A stretch of 64,000 bases of DNA. Source: Sclerotinia nivalis (taxonomy: Eukaryota > Ascomycota > Leotiomycetes > Helotiales > Sclerotiniaceae). The first letter of the stretch is position 1; every line of letters begins with the position of its first letter. The position numbers and the translations under genes are program-made. The DNA lies in contig JAPEIS010000015.1 of NCBI GenBank assembly GCA_029531795.1, forward strand, positions 62,001-126,000, given 5' to 3'. The notes under the pieces were generated by a model. That model searched no databases and was not told where the DNA came from. It saw nothing but the letters and a program-made list of their open reading frames with translations. Below, piece after piece: positions 23,203-36,031 of this stretch.

Positions 23203-24671
23203 TTGGGGTCTCTTTTGGGGGAGTGGTGGACGAAGCAAATCTCGACTCAGACAGAAAGGCATGTTTAGTGGTAACCAAACGCTTATGGGAGCATCAATGA
23301 TAACGTTAACATGGCATGCTGCTGCTACTTTGTGATTGAAGATAACTTTATTTGATAATTTTGATATCTCGTTATTTGTCCAGAGTAATGCTGTAGCATT
23401 TTATTAGTACATTGTGCTTTTGCCTTGGGTTCTAGCTCCCCAGTGACAACTGTCAAGAACGATTTTTGAAGGTATCATGCCAAGGTAGTCGAAAGGCATC
23501 AACAATTTTTGTTTCTTCCCTTATCTCTTTTCCTATTAATTGAAAAACTAATGGCTATCACCTATTCAAACACTTCAAAGACATCTGTCACATATCATAT
23601 TTTGTAGGGTGTCTCTATATTCCGGGCGCCATATCAGCACGTTCTACGTTTTGGGGATACAAAAATAAGTAAAAATTTAATGTGGCCAGTGATGAGGAAA
23701 AGTTCTATGTCTAGATAGTATATAGAATGGGGTATCAAATACCCTTAACGTGGTGTTTGATATGAGTTGTTCAGTCGATAAATGTTTACAAACACTAACA
23801 AATTCCTGATGGACCATTTGGGAACGGGGGTTCGCGTGGAACACAGTGTGTACTTCAATCATTCCAAGTATACACACATACCCATCGTGCCGCTGTGCTT
23901 CACTTGTTTGATCAATATTTCCTCTATTGAATCAAATTCTGTATATTTTATTTTGTATGATCGTTGGCGAGGCGAAACCTCTTTGTGGATTTGAAGATTC
24001 GGGTAAAATGCGGTTTACGGAAACCACTAGTAGTACTAGGAGTGAAAGACTTTTGTACAAGAAGGACTGAAGGGATGCAGAAGGAACAACAGCATCTCCC
24101 GTCACTATCTGGATATCCTCCGCAGTTTTCCGGACTGACGGCATGTGTATCCTTCCCCGGTCAAAGTTCTATAGCGGGACCTCATCCCAAACCTCTTACT
24201 CTAAACCAAAAACACGCCGAAACAAGTCTTCTATTTGCAAGAAAAAAGCAACTACTCGCTCTACTTTCAGCCCAGCACATTTTCACCCACCGCCGGAAGT
24301 TTTCACTGCTGCATCTCGGATAGATAGATCCAAAGAAAGACCGTCTAATGGAAATTACAGCTCAGAATTTGTCAATCTCCTACAATGAGTAAAATGCCAA
24401 TGCCGCCATTTCATTCTTTTTAATAGAATATGGCATTGGAGATTGCACGCTTTCATCTCATATTAGGCTTCACGACTCTCTGATGGTGATGATAGAAAAG
24501 ATTGTTTGACAGAGTTGGACATTCAAATTATATCTTTTGAATCGGCATTCGTTTCTATTTGCTCTCTCCTATTTCACGAAAACATTCTCGCTGAAAAGTC
24601 ATCTTCATATGAAAAATAATTCCAGCCTACCAACTTCATCGCTGTCTTCTTGTATTCTAGCCCTCAGTCAC
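23203..24671. other. Intergenic
   Basis: No supportable gene. An 81-aa ATG frame at 24143-24388 (+), Ser/Lys-rich, has no motif. Frames at 24537-24815 overlap the end of the next gene antisense. Confidence 0.5.
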
Positions 24672-25808
24672 TCACCTCTTAACATACCTATTTCTCAACC
24701 CCATACCACTACCACCTTTCTTTCTTTCCTCAATCTCCAATTCTTCAGCAGCCATCTCATCTCTCATCTGTCTTTTTTCAATTGTCTTTTGTCTCTTTCT
24801 CCCCCCACTATATGACCTCACCACAAACCTCACCATATACACCTCTCCCTTTTCATTCTGAACAAGGTTAAATGGCCTTAAATGCACGCGTCGAAGTTGT
24901 TCGAGCATGATTTGTGCTTTGGCTAGTTCGGATTCAATGAGCCGCAACTCGTTGTGCTTTTCTACTATCAAGTGGGAAATCTCGAGCTCGATTTGATCGT
25001 GGATATTGGTTGTGGTGGTTTCAAGGGCCGGATGTCGTGCACTGTCAATTGTCATATTTGAAGTTGAGTAATGGGATATCTTTGAAGGAGGTAGTGCCGG
25101 GGTTGGACTGTTAGAGGCGGTGACTAGTGACCGGGCGGGGGCTGCATCTTCATTCTGATGATCATTTTTCTCCGGGACAATAGCCGACTCTGCAACGTTG
25201 ATATCCGGCGCGTCGCTCATTTCAACATCCACTGCATGAATCTGACCATCCTGATTAGCGAAGGATTGACCAGAGTTAGATGGTTGCTGAAAATGCGTAT
25301 ATGGATGGTGGAGAGGTCCCAGTACCGAAGGGCGTCCCTGTGGCGAGGATGATATCTGTGGTATCTGGAGTCTGCCAAAGAGATTGAAATTAAGATTTGT
25401 CTGATCTATCAAAAGCTTTTGTGTTCTTCCTTCAAGAGCTTCCAAGTCTGGACCGAATTTCCCAAGTTGTTTGATCCTGGTTTCTGTTCTAGAAAGGCGC
25501 TTCCGTGGGCGATCTTTGTTTTCAGGGACTTTACTGGTAGAAGAGCCAGCTGAAGCATTATTTTTGTGTGGTTGATAAGATGGGATCTCGATTGCAAATA
25601 GTGGACGCATTCTGTATGTGTTGGAGCTGGTGTTTGACACAGGCTGAGAGTAAGAAGCACTATTTGATTTTGTTACAGGAAGAGATACCCTGGACTCGAG
25701 ATTTGGTTGAGGGCCTTTCATTATGGAGAGTAAGGTGACTTGTATTGCTGAATGTTCATTGACGAGCGTCGTGCTTGTATATCGATCCAGCTGGAGACGA
25801 TCTGACAT
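24672..25808 (-). CDS. Hypothetical coiled-coil protein, probably nuclear
   Basis: 378 aa in one exon, from ATG MSDRLQLDRY. The first two thirds are Ser/Pro/Gln-rich and look disordered, with a basic patch RPRKRLSRTETR (about residue 100) that could be a nuclear signal. A predicted coiled coil lies at about residues 270-320 (EISHLIVEKHNELRLIESEL, then KAQIMLEQLRRVHLRPF). A second basic segment (GGRKRQKTIEKRQMRDE) and a basic tail follow. This layout is common among subunits of fungal chromatin complexes, but I cannot name one, so function is unassigned. Confidence 0.7.
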   Translation of the reverse strand: MSDRLQLDRYTSTTLVNEHSAIQVTLLSIMKGPQPNLESRVSLPVTKSNSASYSQPVSNTSSNTYRMRPLFAIEIPSYQPHKNNASAGSSTSKVPENKDRPRKRLSRTETRIKQLGKFGPDLEALEGRTQKLLIDQTNLNFNLFGRLQIPQISSSPQGRPSVLGPLHHPYTHFQQPSNSGQSFANQDGQIHAVDVEMSDAPDINVAESAIVPEKNDHQNEDAAPARSLVTASNSPTPALPPSKISHYSTSNMTIDSARHPALETTTTNIHDQIELEISHLIVEKHNELRLIESELAKAQIMLEQLRRVHLRPFNLVQNEKGEVYMVRFVVRSYSGGRKRQKTIEKRQMRDEMAAEELEIEERKKGGSGMGLRNRYVKR

Positions 25809-26942
25809 GAGATATTGTTATATCTAGAAAATATTAATCATCTCGCTTCAGAATATATGCCGTCGAGATTCATAAAGATACGGCCATGGAGGATAATTTT
25901 TAAGTGTGAAAAAGCGAATAAAAACCGTAAACAAAGCTAGTCTGTCCTCAAAAAAAGTTATCAACAATCACAACACGGCGAGAAAGTGAATTATTCTCAT
26001 TCATGAGAAAAAAAGAAGGGATGTGTGTATGGGATGATACTTCCTATGACTCCAAGAAATTAAGGACGCAGCACTCCATGAGGAACGGAATGGGAATTTT
26101 GAATGTTCGAGAGGAACTGAGATGTTGAAAAGTCGATCGAGAGGAAGTACGCTTGCATCTAGTACTCTCTATCTATTTGTTAAGATATCAATGCCAAAGA
26201 AATATTGCCACATTTCGGCAAAGATTTGGATGTTGAAGAGTCTCGATTCCTCAAACTGCAAATTTTTATCGGGGAGCTAGGTCAAACTCAAAGGTTCCAA
26301 ACCCTCGAGTCATCATCCATTCTGAACACACTATTTCAAAACTCACGTATACCTTTTTTATCACAATATCACAAGTACTAGGTCAAGCCAGTCACCATTT
26401 TGGGAAGCGTAAGGTTATGAAATTCTTGGTACTCATTACCATTATTAGATCGATGGCTGGGACTCGGAGTCGGCAAAGTGAGTATTCCCAAGTTATTTCA
26501 CTTGCTCAAATCTCCAAGAAACTCAACTGCTGTTACCAAACTGCGATACGATCTCGATCAATAAAATATATAGTCAATTAATTTGTGTATAATACTTATG
26601 AAGGCATGAATGAATTCAAATAGTTCTATAGAACTCAGTTATAAATTCAGAAGGGATGAAGGAAAAGAGCGAGCTGCGTCGTCAAAGACTCAACGAATCC
26701 ATCAAAACACCCAAATATTATATCCCCTATCCTGGAATGCAATCTAACAGAAAGAGAATTTTGATTATTGAATCCATTAAGAATAATAAATTCAATGAAA
26801 TATTCTTAATAATTTTAAATATTCAGAATTTGAAGGACCTCAAATCAGATTGTACTTGGAACTATTGGACACACTACACTAAAGGGTAATTTTGGGAAAG
26901 TCGAGATAGTCTATTTCTGTAGCTAATATACAAATATTTGTT
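25809..26942. other. Intergenic
   Basis: Promoter of the preceding gene and AT-rich DNA. A 77-aa Lys/Asn/Ile-rich ATG frame at 26656-26889 (+) has the composition of random AT-rich sequence and is not called. Confidence 0.5.
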
Positions 26943-28444
26943 TCATACCTGATTATGTTCATCAGAATCATTACTATCACACTGATCCACTTTTGCCCTA
27001 TAAGCAGCTCCTTCGTGCAGTTTTCTTGCGATGAAGGCTTTTCGAATTGGGTCCTTCATAAAAGCTTCTACTCGTTTGGTCAGGTCAACCTTATGGTAAC
27101 ATTTCCAGTTAATATATCGGTTCGCGAACCAATCCATATTCGTCCAGTTTTCCAAGGCATTGACAATAAGAAACCCGCTATTCTCCTTCGCCTTCATCCA
27201 TTCATCCACCAGTAATTGGTTTCCATAATTTTCATACTCTCAAATCCATACGATTTCCAAAAATTGATCGAACCACTTCAAATAGTCCTTATAAACGAAA
27301 TTATATACTAGATTGTAGTATCAGGATTCTTAAACCACAATAGAGGCTTGAAGAATTGAAATGGTACTACACGACTCTATTCCCAATTTAAAACCGAGAT
27401 AATATCTATATTCTCATTCATTATCAAGTTGAAGGATTCAAAATCATCATAAACCAAGACAAACGAATCTTGATCAAGACTATGATCCATTCAGTTCTCG
27501 ATATACTCGCGAAAAATATAGAGATGATATAAAGCATCCTCGCCCCATTCTTTATCAGATATACTATTTCGATTTTCTGCAAACGTATTGTCCGTAATTT
27601 GAAGGAGCATTGTTGTGTAGCCAATAACCGAAGTAAGAAGGTTCCTATCATTACAAAAGGATTTTTGGATTTTGGAAGACTGTAAACCTTCTAGTTCTGG
27701 TATATTGATATCGATAGTATTGATTTTCTTGTGTACTTTAAAGTCTTCTAAATTGCAAACCAAATATCCAATTGAAGGAAATTCAATCCTTCTTAGTTGA
27801 ATATGAACATCGGCAAATGAAGTATATAAATGTTCTCGCTACTCGTCCGAGAGGTCCCTTAGCTGGCTGTATAAAGGCTTTTGTTTCTTAATATATTCAA
27901 GAATGATAAACGATAATAAAGGCTTGTAACTTTCGCTGAGGCTGTAAGCATGAATCTTGGGGATCGGAATCGTAGTCTTGTCGTGGACTAGTCTGCCATA
28001 TAGGATTTATTAGTGCCACTTCTAAAGAACAAAGACGAAATAGTCCTACTGCATTGTAGCAATCTCATTCTCGAGCTTATTGCTATTCCTATATATCAGG
28101 CACGGAGCCAGAAGCACACGTACCACCCATTTCTCAACATCTTCATTGGAATTATCCGACATAAAATGTATAAAATAACAAATATTGTAACTACCGCGAA
28201 CTGGTAACTTGAAGAAATTGCAGAGATCGTTATTGTGGTATAACGATACTAGGCGGCAAACATCATCTTCACAAATAGTTGCGATGAATTGGTCATGATC
28301 ACGATGGACGCAGGACTGCACAATGCGATCCTTCAGTTGTTGTGGACTATGACACCCATCTGACATCTTGGTTCCATCTATCGTGAAGAATAGTAAATTG
28401 ATGCTATTCAATGTACTTCTTTCCGTTGTATTCAAGCCCTTCAC
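26943..28444 (-). pseudogene. APH-family phosphotransferase, decayed copy
   Basis: Minus-strand remains of a fungal aminoglycoside-phosphotransferase-like kinase, recognisable almost end to end. The N-terminal lobe reads FKLPVRGSYNICYFIHFMSD, then EKWVVRVLLAPC. The middle has FIILEYI and RDLSDE. The C-lobe reads EWGEDALYHLYIFREYIEN, stop, MDHSLDQDSFVLV, then YDDFESFNLIMNENI and DIISVLNWE, stop, SRVVPFQFF. The native C-terminus at 26943-27209 ends in TGA. The catalytic HGD loop is now YDD. Both stops in EN(*)MDH and NWE(*)SR replace Trp (TGG to TGA). Frameshifts also occur between 28046 and 27763 and after 27300. The changes look like RIP. Such kinases form large families in fungi, so this is probably a silenced duplicate. 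Confidence 0.85.
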
Positions 28445-29088
28445 TTCTCTAAGACTTTAGTACTCTGAAAAGCTCGATTAACTTCTCAGTTCTGAGGTTG
28501 CATTCACCGTGCGGTTATAAAAGCGGGGTAATCAAATCAACGGCATCATTCTCCTTTGAATGGAAAGAAGAAAGATTCACACGAAAGAGACATATAGCAG
28601 AACTATGGCGGAATCAGAAGATAAAAGATATAGACTGATTGAAGGAAAGTCACCCTAAGAACTATGTGACACAAATGTCCCAATTCACATTTGACAATCA
28701 GATGATCCTTCAGACTTGAATACTTTTCAATGTTCCAACTCAGATTCAACAAGTAAATAGAGATTCAGGCTTAGTTGGGTGCCATAGATGCTATTAGACA
28801 CTTTAAAAAGAATTGGTGTCTAAGATATTTCATCGTGTGCACGTCGTCGTCATTCTTGCACTAGTCCATTTTAGAGCTAGCATCAGGCACGGACTAAAAT
28901 TCTCCCGTGATCGAAACAACTCGCGCCATTGCATCGTCAGGTGATCATCTTCCAAATCTCGGAATATCGAACTCTTGCCAATATTTCCAGCCGCAGAATC
29001 CTACAACTTGTCCTTCTAATAAAACCTCCGAGGATTGATATCTCTGACCGCTATTTTGTCCAGATATTAACAATCCTCAAACGCAATC
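28445..29088. other. Intergenic
   Basis: Promoter of the NOSIP-like gene. No other feature seen. Confidence 0.55.
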
Positions 29089-30231
29089 ATGTCTCACAGC
29101 AAACGCAACACTTCCCGTGCCGTCTTCACTTCTCACGAGCGGGAATTAGCAAAATCAGCCTGGACAACCAGTAGTGCTCGGCTATCTCGAGACTCATTCT
29201 TACCATTTGCTTCATGTCGTTTATGTCTTCTCCCTGCACGTACGCCTGTATCGTGTAGTCATGGTGATATCTTTTGTCGCGAGTGCGCGTTGAGTAATAT
29301 CTTGGCGCAGAAGAAGGAAATCAAGAGGCTGGAGAAGAATAAGGAGAAAGATGACCAGGAGAGGAATGAAGATCATATGAGAGAAGATGACGAGGCGAGG
29401 CAGAGGGCTGTAGAGGAGTTCGAGAGGGTGCAAATGGGGTTGGAGGGGAAGACCGGGGGGAAGGGTGGTAAGATTGTAGGGAGGGAAGGGGGCAAGATTT
29501 TGGTAGAGGAAGAAGTGAACAGCGAAGGTGGAAAGAGAGGAGAGAAGAGAAAATTCGAGTTGGATGAGGATGAACTTTTGAGAATTGCACAGGATGAGAG
29601 ATCGAAAGCTAGAAAAGCTATTGATGAGGAAAAGGTATAATTTCCACCTCACTAACCAAACCATTTACTAAGACTATGATAGGCTTCTAAAACAACTTTA
29701 CCAAGTTTTTGGGTTCCATCTGTTACACCAAGCTCGAATACAAACACTACTCTCCACAACATCGTCAAAAAAGTCAAACAATCGCCAGTTTGCCCCGCCT
29801 CACAGCAAGATAAACCACACAATTACTCACTCCATACCTTGATCACGGTTGCATTCACAGAAGAAATTGACAGCGTCACCAAAAAGTCCCAAAGAGTCTG
29901 CCCTTCATGCAAGAAGCAATTGACCAACACTTCGAAGGCCGTACTCGCCAAGCCCTGTGGTCATGTGCTCTGCAAATCATGCGTCACAAAATTCATGACT
30001 CCAAGCGGGGTTCACGATCCGCACGCAGAGGCTGGGACAGACCAGAACGCTGTAGCTTGTTATGTCTGCGATGCAGATCTGACGGAGCGGAATGATGGGA
30101 AGGAGAAAGCGAAAAAGGGAGATAAAGAAAATATTAAGCCAGGATTAGTAGAGATCAAAAGTGAGGGAACAGGATTCGCTAGTGCTGGTGGTAATAAAGT
30201 GGTGAAGGACGACGTCCCTTTTCAATGTTAG
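29089..30231 (+). CDS. NOSIP-like RING/U-box E3 ubiquitin ligase
   Basis: Two exons (29089-29634 and 29683-30231, 48-nt intron, phase 0) give 364 aa. The N-terminus MSHSKRNTSRAVFTSHERE and the first RING half, CRLC...CSHGDIFCREC at residues 43-66, match the NOSIP family. A long Lys/Glu-rich helical linker follows (about 70-182). A second RING at about 255-320 has CPSCKKQL, CGHVLCKSC and CYVCDADL. The family holds nuclear E3 ligases linked in other eukaryotes to spliceosome-associated complexes. Length and domain order are normal. The family assignment is strong; a precise role in this fungus is inferred. Confidence 0.9.
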
Positions 30232-31203
30232 CATTGTAGGGCTTATGGCGGATTGTGTGATAGAGCATGAGAGATTGTAACAATACAAGAAATACATCTA
30301 ATGTTATACCCTATATTCTCACAGCTCTAGTAGAGCAACGGCCCAAACATGCCACTTCAAATATTGTAAGATGTTCTAAATATCTAGATGTTTAAAAATT
30401 CACAGAACGCTGATCTTTGATATAGTATCCCACTCAAAACATGACAGTGCTTTCGACATCAATTTCAACGGCATTAAGCCAAGCCCGGTTCCGACCAGAC
30501 CCTTGGCATGGTGAGAATTCAAAGGGATCAGAGCTTCCTTTCTGTAACACCTTCAAACAATCAAACCTACTGGTCCGGCGGCCTTTAAGACTCGCGGTCA
30601 TCTAAAGTTCGGGATACTCAAGAAGTGTGTGTTGTATGAGTATTTCTAGGCATTTAATGCAATTCGATTGTCGGGATACTTGCTAGATAACTAAATAGTT
30701 ATAGATGTTGATAAAATAATCAAGGTTAATCTTTGAGAGTTGGGAGCATCCATCTTCCTGAAAATAGTGAGTGAGCACCGTTCATATCTGTCTGAGCAGC
30801 GCCTTCCAATTCATTGCAGTGAGACGACTAATATTTCAAACACTGCATACACTTCATACATTTAAGGATCGATAACGAAAGGATTAGTAGACGTCCGAGA
30901 AATTCTGTACATACTGGTAGACACATATTGGTAAAACATGAAGTGTGATTTGATGTCTAGGTCTCGCCAAAGTCGTTGTAAGATTATTTCCGTACTCGGG
31001 ATTGGCGGCCGCATGTGGGGTCTAAGCAGGTCCCAACCCAAATTTAGCAAGTCGCGCATTGAGACGTCACTTTTTTCTCTGGTCAAACTTAAAAGTTGAA
31101 CATGGCATTCTCAACTTTTCAATGTTTTAACTCACCACATTCATTATAAATCCATGTTTACGACCTATGAAATCTCTCTCACTTGTATATTTATTTCCCT
31201 CTC
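30232..31203. other. Intergenic
   Basis: 3' flank of the NOSIP-like gene and promoter of tafazzin. No gene seen. Confidence 0.55.
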
Positions 31204-32433
31204 ATGATGTTGAACCCTTATACCAAACTCCTGTCCGACCCTCCATCAAAACCCAGTCTGCCATGGCGATTTGGCTCGAGCCTAATTATGGGTGTCACAG
31301 GAGCGGTATCCCGATTCTTCTATTATGGTTTGAACAATATGGAGGTCATTGGGCTAGAGCGATTTATGGCAACTCTGGATAGACGAGAGAACCCTGAAGA
31401 TAGAGAAAGAGGCTTGATCACCGTCTCAAATCATGTCAGCGTTATGGATGATCCTTTGATCTGGGGCGTACTACCTTTCAAATACGCCTTCAACGCCTCT
31501 AATCACAGATGGAGCCTTGGTAGCTATGATATCTGCTTCCAGAACAAGTCCGCAAACTCACCACTCGTCTGCCACTCCCACTATTGACCTCTCCACAGGC
31601 TACTTTCCTCGTTCTTTACCTTAGGCCAAGTTCTACCCACTCATCGAAGCGCATACTCAGAAAACGGCGGGCTTTTCCAGCCTACGATCGCACAAGCTAT
31701 ACGAATGTTATCTGCGCAGCCTTTCTCCACACGTTACGAACCACCAATGCAAAAGACAAAGAAGAAAATCTCTATGCGACCACAAGATCCTGATATCATC
31801 GACCCCTTCTCTTCCGGCGACCTCACGTATTCTACAAATGGCACAGATGTCTTTCCTGCTCCCTCTGCATACACCTCACGAAGACATAGTTGGATACACA
31901 TATTTCCTGAAGGACGAGTGCACCAACATCCAAACAAGACGCTGCGCTATTTCAAATGGGGAGTCTCTCGTCTTATCCTTGAAAGTGAACCCTTACCTGA
32001 GATCGTTCCCATCTTTATCGACGGCAATCAAGACATCATGCACGAATCACGAAAGTTTCCACGTTTTGTGCCTCGTGCGGGCAAGAAAGTCCGTATTGCT
32101 TTTGGAGAATCAATAGATGGAGAACGCATATTTGGAGATCTACGCGCTCGTTGGCAAAAACTAGTACAATTACAGAAGGAAGCACTAAAGAGGAAGGGCT
32201 TAGATGACCATATCGAGATGGGGGAGCTTACAGAAGGCCTTAAGTACTATAAAGAGGCAGTCGCGTTACGGGAGGAAGTCACGACCAGGGTTAGGCAGGA
32301 AGTGCTCAAAGTGAGAAGGAGCCTAGGATACGAAGATGAGGATCCTAAGCAGGGACTGGTTCAAACTTGGATTAATGAAGGAAGGAGCGATGGGAAGCAA
32401 AAGAAGGATGGAAGTTGGGTAGGAGAGACGTGA
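31204..32433 (+). CDS. TAZ1: Tafazzin (cardiolipin transacylase)
   Basis: Two exons (31204-31547 and 31599-32433) give 392 aa. The 51-nt intron starts GTCCGC, and its phase-2 join yields FQNK-LLSSFFTLGQVLP. Tafazzin remodels acyl chains of cardiolipin at mitochondrial membranes. The acyltransferase HX4D motif is NHVSVMDD, with His77 and Asp82. The second block (GGLFQPTIAQAIRMLS) and HIFPEGRVHQ (with the conserved EG) followed by LRYFKWGVSRLI are all present. Of two adjacent ATGs I chose the first (MMLNPYTK). An insertion of about 50 residues rich in Ser/Asp/Pro between LSAQPF and WIHIFPEG is typical of filamentous fungal tafazzins. The C-terminus is a charged helix. Confidence 0.92.
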
Positions 32434-32502
32434 TGAGAAATGCTTACCTAAGATACCTAATGAATATTGATGAATCTCTTCATTCTTGCCATCTGAACGT
32501 GG

Positions 32503-33650
32503 CTCTTGGTTGTTCAGAATTATTTGGAACATTCAAATTATCGATTTGGTGATGTTTTCCTGCTCTTATTCATGACCATTTTCAGTCATCCTTCCTCGTC
32601 TTCCGAATCACCTTTTGATTGTTCAAAATTATGGGACATTCAAAGTGCTCGCTTCAGAATGTCATACAGGTGTGATATGGGATGCAAGATGCGTATTCTC
32701 CTATCGCGCCCTCGCCGTCTGAATGTAACTCTTGATTATTCAAAATCGGTTCCAACATTCAAAGTACTGATTTGATAATGGCTTTCAGTTGAATTTTTGG
32801 CCAATTCCAGTTGTCCTTGTTATCCTCCAAATAGGTTTTTGATTGTTCCAAATAGTTGGGACACTAGATGTGCTGGTTTTGGTGACATTTTTGTGGCTTT
32901 GATTCATGGCTATCCATAGATGAGATATCATCATCCCTTTGAATGCTTTCTGCTTTCGATTCATACACATTTCTGGGTATGCTTGTTTCCTGGATGTCAT
33001 TTTGATTATTAAGATGTGAGTGGGACATCCCAAGTACTGATTTACTGATGGTTGGCTTTGATTTGTGTCTATTTTTGAATATGCTCGTCTTCAAATACTA
33101 TCTTCATTGCTGCATATTGACGGAGATATTCAAAGTGCTGGTTTGAGTGTGCCGCCTTGGTTTGATATGGCTGCGCAAGATGAAGACGCATAATGTATAC
33201 TTCTATTTTCGTCCTTGCTCTCTGAATGTGACTTCCGTTGTTACAAACAATGTTGAAAACCTAGATACGTGGGTTCTACACGCATAGCAGCCCGGTATAT
33301 ACCCCAGGATTATCATCTGTAGAAATTCTGGTGGGTAAGTTGAACGGATTTGGCAATACCAAGTCGGTAGTTTCTTATTTTTGAGTATCTGTTACTTATA
33401 TCTATCGGGTTGTCATTCGCATGTATTTTCGCGGGCAGGATATTGCTCAGGTAGAGACTCAAATGGCCGGATGGTTACGGATGCTCAAAATTAGTTGCAG
33501 GTCGAGTGAGATATTCAAAGTACTGGTTTGAGGTTATGATCTTAGTAATTAAATATAATGCAAGATACATACTTTTCAATTCGATGCTTCTTACTTAAAA
33601 GTAGTCTTTATTACTGAATTCGTTGGAGAAATTGAAGCACTGGTTTGGTG
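32503..33650. repeat. Decayed tandem array, period about 110 bp
   Basis: A core resembling TTGATTGTTCAAAAT, then GGACATTCAAAGTRCTG, then GATTTGGTGATG recurs at about 32503, 32613, 32730, 32836, 33000, 33115, 33230, 33507 and 33621. The first spacings are 103-117 bp. Between cores, blocks such as TCTGAATGT and TTCATGGC also recur. Copies differ a lot from one another, so this is an old minisatellite or the worn remains of a larger repeat. No coding function is seen. Confidence 0.75.
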
Positions 33651-36031
33651 TTTTTCTGGCTTGACTTGTTGTATTTTCCGTCCTTTAAATGCCATGTTGA
33701 TCAGTGAGAGTCTCTTTAGACTCTCACAATACTCATCATTGGGTATAATAAGTATGCGTCTCACCCCCCTCATTTTTGTTACCCTCAGCAATAGCTACTG
33801 CGCATTCATCGTGTCTAGAAAAGCTCGTTTTCGCATTTCGTAACCATCCGCATTAGGCATATTAGGCACAAGATTATATGGTTTTGTGTTTCCAGTCTGA
33901 TCATCTACCCACAGCCCATAGCGCCTGATATCAGGCATTTCTTATCATCTGACTATCATCATAATTGATGTATATTGTCCGGTACATTTGAAGTGCTTAT
34001 GAGAGAGCATCATCAAGTGCTAAAAGTATATAAGATCTTAACGTCGTGTATATACATTCCTCTTCCGGCCCCGTCTCTTCTTATACCTCCTAGCTCATCC
34101 TCCAAGTATACTGATCAACAATTGAGTATTGTGGGAACATTGGTCGGAAATTGTAGCACCCCGTGCTGAAAATTAATACTTTCCTAAAACCAATGCTCCT
34201 CTGAATATCATTTTGACCGTTGAAGCTTCGCGGGATGAAATTCAAGGCTTAGAAAATTGATTTTCTGGAAATGATGAGGGGTGCGACGAGATAATTGATG
34301 GAAGTAGACCGGAGAGATAAAGTCAAAACGGAACAGGCTGTAGATGAGTGAGATGATCTCTTTTTATGTGTTCAGGCCATATTTAGCTACCTTTTTGTTT
34401 ACTCACCCAAATATTAACATGCAGCAAATTAGGAGGAAGAAGAAAGTCGCACCATTCCGCAACTTCGTATAAGCTCGAATTCCCCTGTCGATTGTTCCTT
34501 AAATTCAAAGTTCTTGCATTAAAAAATAAAAAACCCCCGCATGGCTCCCCTCATAGTTCGCTTTCTTCCCATACTTCCTTTCAAAGGAATGCTAATCGGC
34601 GCAAGGTCTCGCTTCGCTCAAAGATTCCTGAGAGTCTGTTTGAAACCTTGCACAGCTATAATGTTCGAATTCTTCCTTAATATATGGATTATCGCGCTTA
34701 ATGACACCTGTGAGAATATGAATGACATATCGAGGACGAGTAGGTAAAATGAGTTCATATATCCGAAGACGAAGTTCAAGCGGAAGACGACAGAAACGTG
34801 ATTTTTACTGAGAGGATAATTGGGGGCAAGTATTTCGGACGTTAGGGTATTGAGTCAAACGGTTTTTGAGGGCTTGGCTTCATGGACGGGAGCCTTCTGT
34901 GATGGAGATGGGAGTCTATCGCTTTGATACATCTCCTAAAGTGCCAAACTCCCAGGTATCGGTGTTGGTTGCCATCGCTAAAGATTGAGGAGTACTGAGA
35001 AAGTTTGGACGAGGTTGTCGAAAATACGGTGGTGTTATGATACTGGTATATGGCACAATGAATAAAGTGTGGCTAGACATCGCATTGTGACCAATTAGAC
35101 CCTTCGACCCCCGGGAAAGGAATCATCTCCGTCTCGAGCTGGCTCAAAAAACCATTGCAAATAAGGGTTTTCAAACCATTTATCCCAAAAGCGCTGCCAT
35201 GAGATTTCGATGGTGAATCTTTGAGCCCATTTGGTAAGTCTTACATTGAGCTCAGTTCGGTACCCCTGTATTCATTCTACGATGAATCTATTCAAAATCC
35301 TAGAAATGGAACCAAAATATCGGCACCCGTGGATAACATATGTTCAGGAAATGATTGGTTTAATTAGACAAGGGCAATTCCTGGGGGCTAGCTCATGCGC
35401 ATCGCCGAGCATGAAGATTATCTATTATTTCTCGTCTTTCAATCTGCGGTTCAATCCTTGTTCTTAAAACTATGCTTTGATATTCAATTAATTCTTTACC
35501 ATCTAACGCTGAATCGCTACGGATATTTCAAGCTCCAATTTGCCGGCTCGCACTCGGAGCTCGTAACGCTTGCTCCTACATAGCTAACTGGTAACAAAAT
35601 TTGCGCATATTAATGTCACCATAATTGGACAACCGAATATGAAAGTTGAGGCCATGTCCGAAGCCGGTGGTAGAAAAGATTTACCATAAAATCTTGTAGT
35701 TTTTTCTTCCGGAAGCCGTCATCCTTTCACGATTCCCGTTTTCAGCGAAATTCCGACCATCAACCTTCAAAAAATTGAAATATTGCATATGAAAATTTTA
35801 AAAACACGCACAATGGCTTCAGTGTACTTTTCAGATGAAAACCCGCATTCAGAAAAAAGAATTGTGTCGTGAAATGAAGTGAAGGAGACTACGAGTATAA
35901 ATAAATGCAGTTGAGCCCGCTAATCTCTAGTTATTGAAACTTTCCATGCCAAGAAAACGTCTATTAGTACATTCCTGTCGAAGCAACCACCAACCACAAG
36001 AACGCAAACCAATTAGACCCGCCCGAAAAAA
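33651..36031. other. Gene-poor, AT-rich stretch
   Basis: No gene supported. Short ATG frames (for example 34541-34747, +) show no motif. Some core-like words of the neighbouring array (GATTGTTCCTTAAATTCAAA near 34490) recur weakly. The last 100-150 bp are the promoter of the secreted-protein gene. Confidence 0.5.

Noticed and set aside
34541..34747. 68-aa hydrophobic ATG frame (+)
   Set aside because: No conserved motif, no neighbours with matching function, and gene-poor AT-rich surroundings. Chance is likely.
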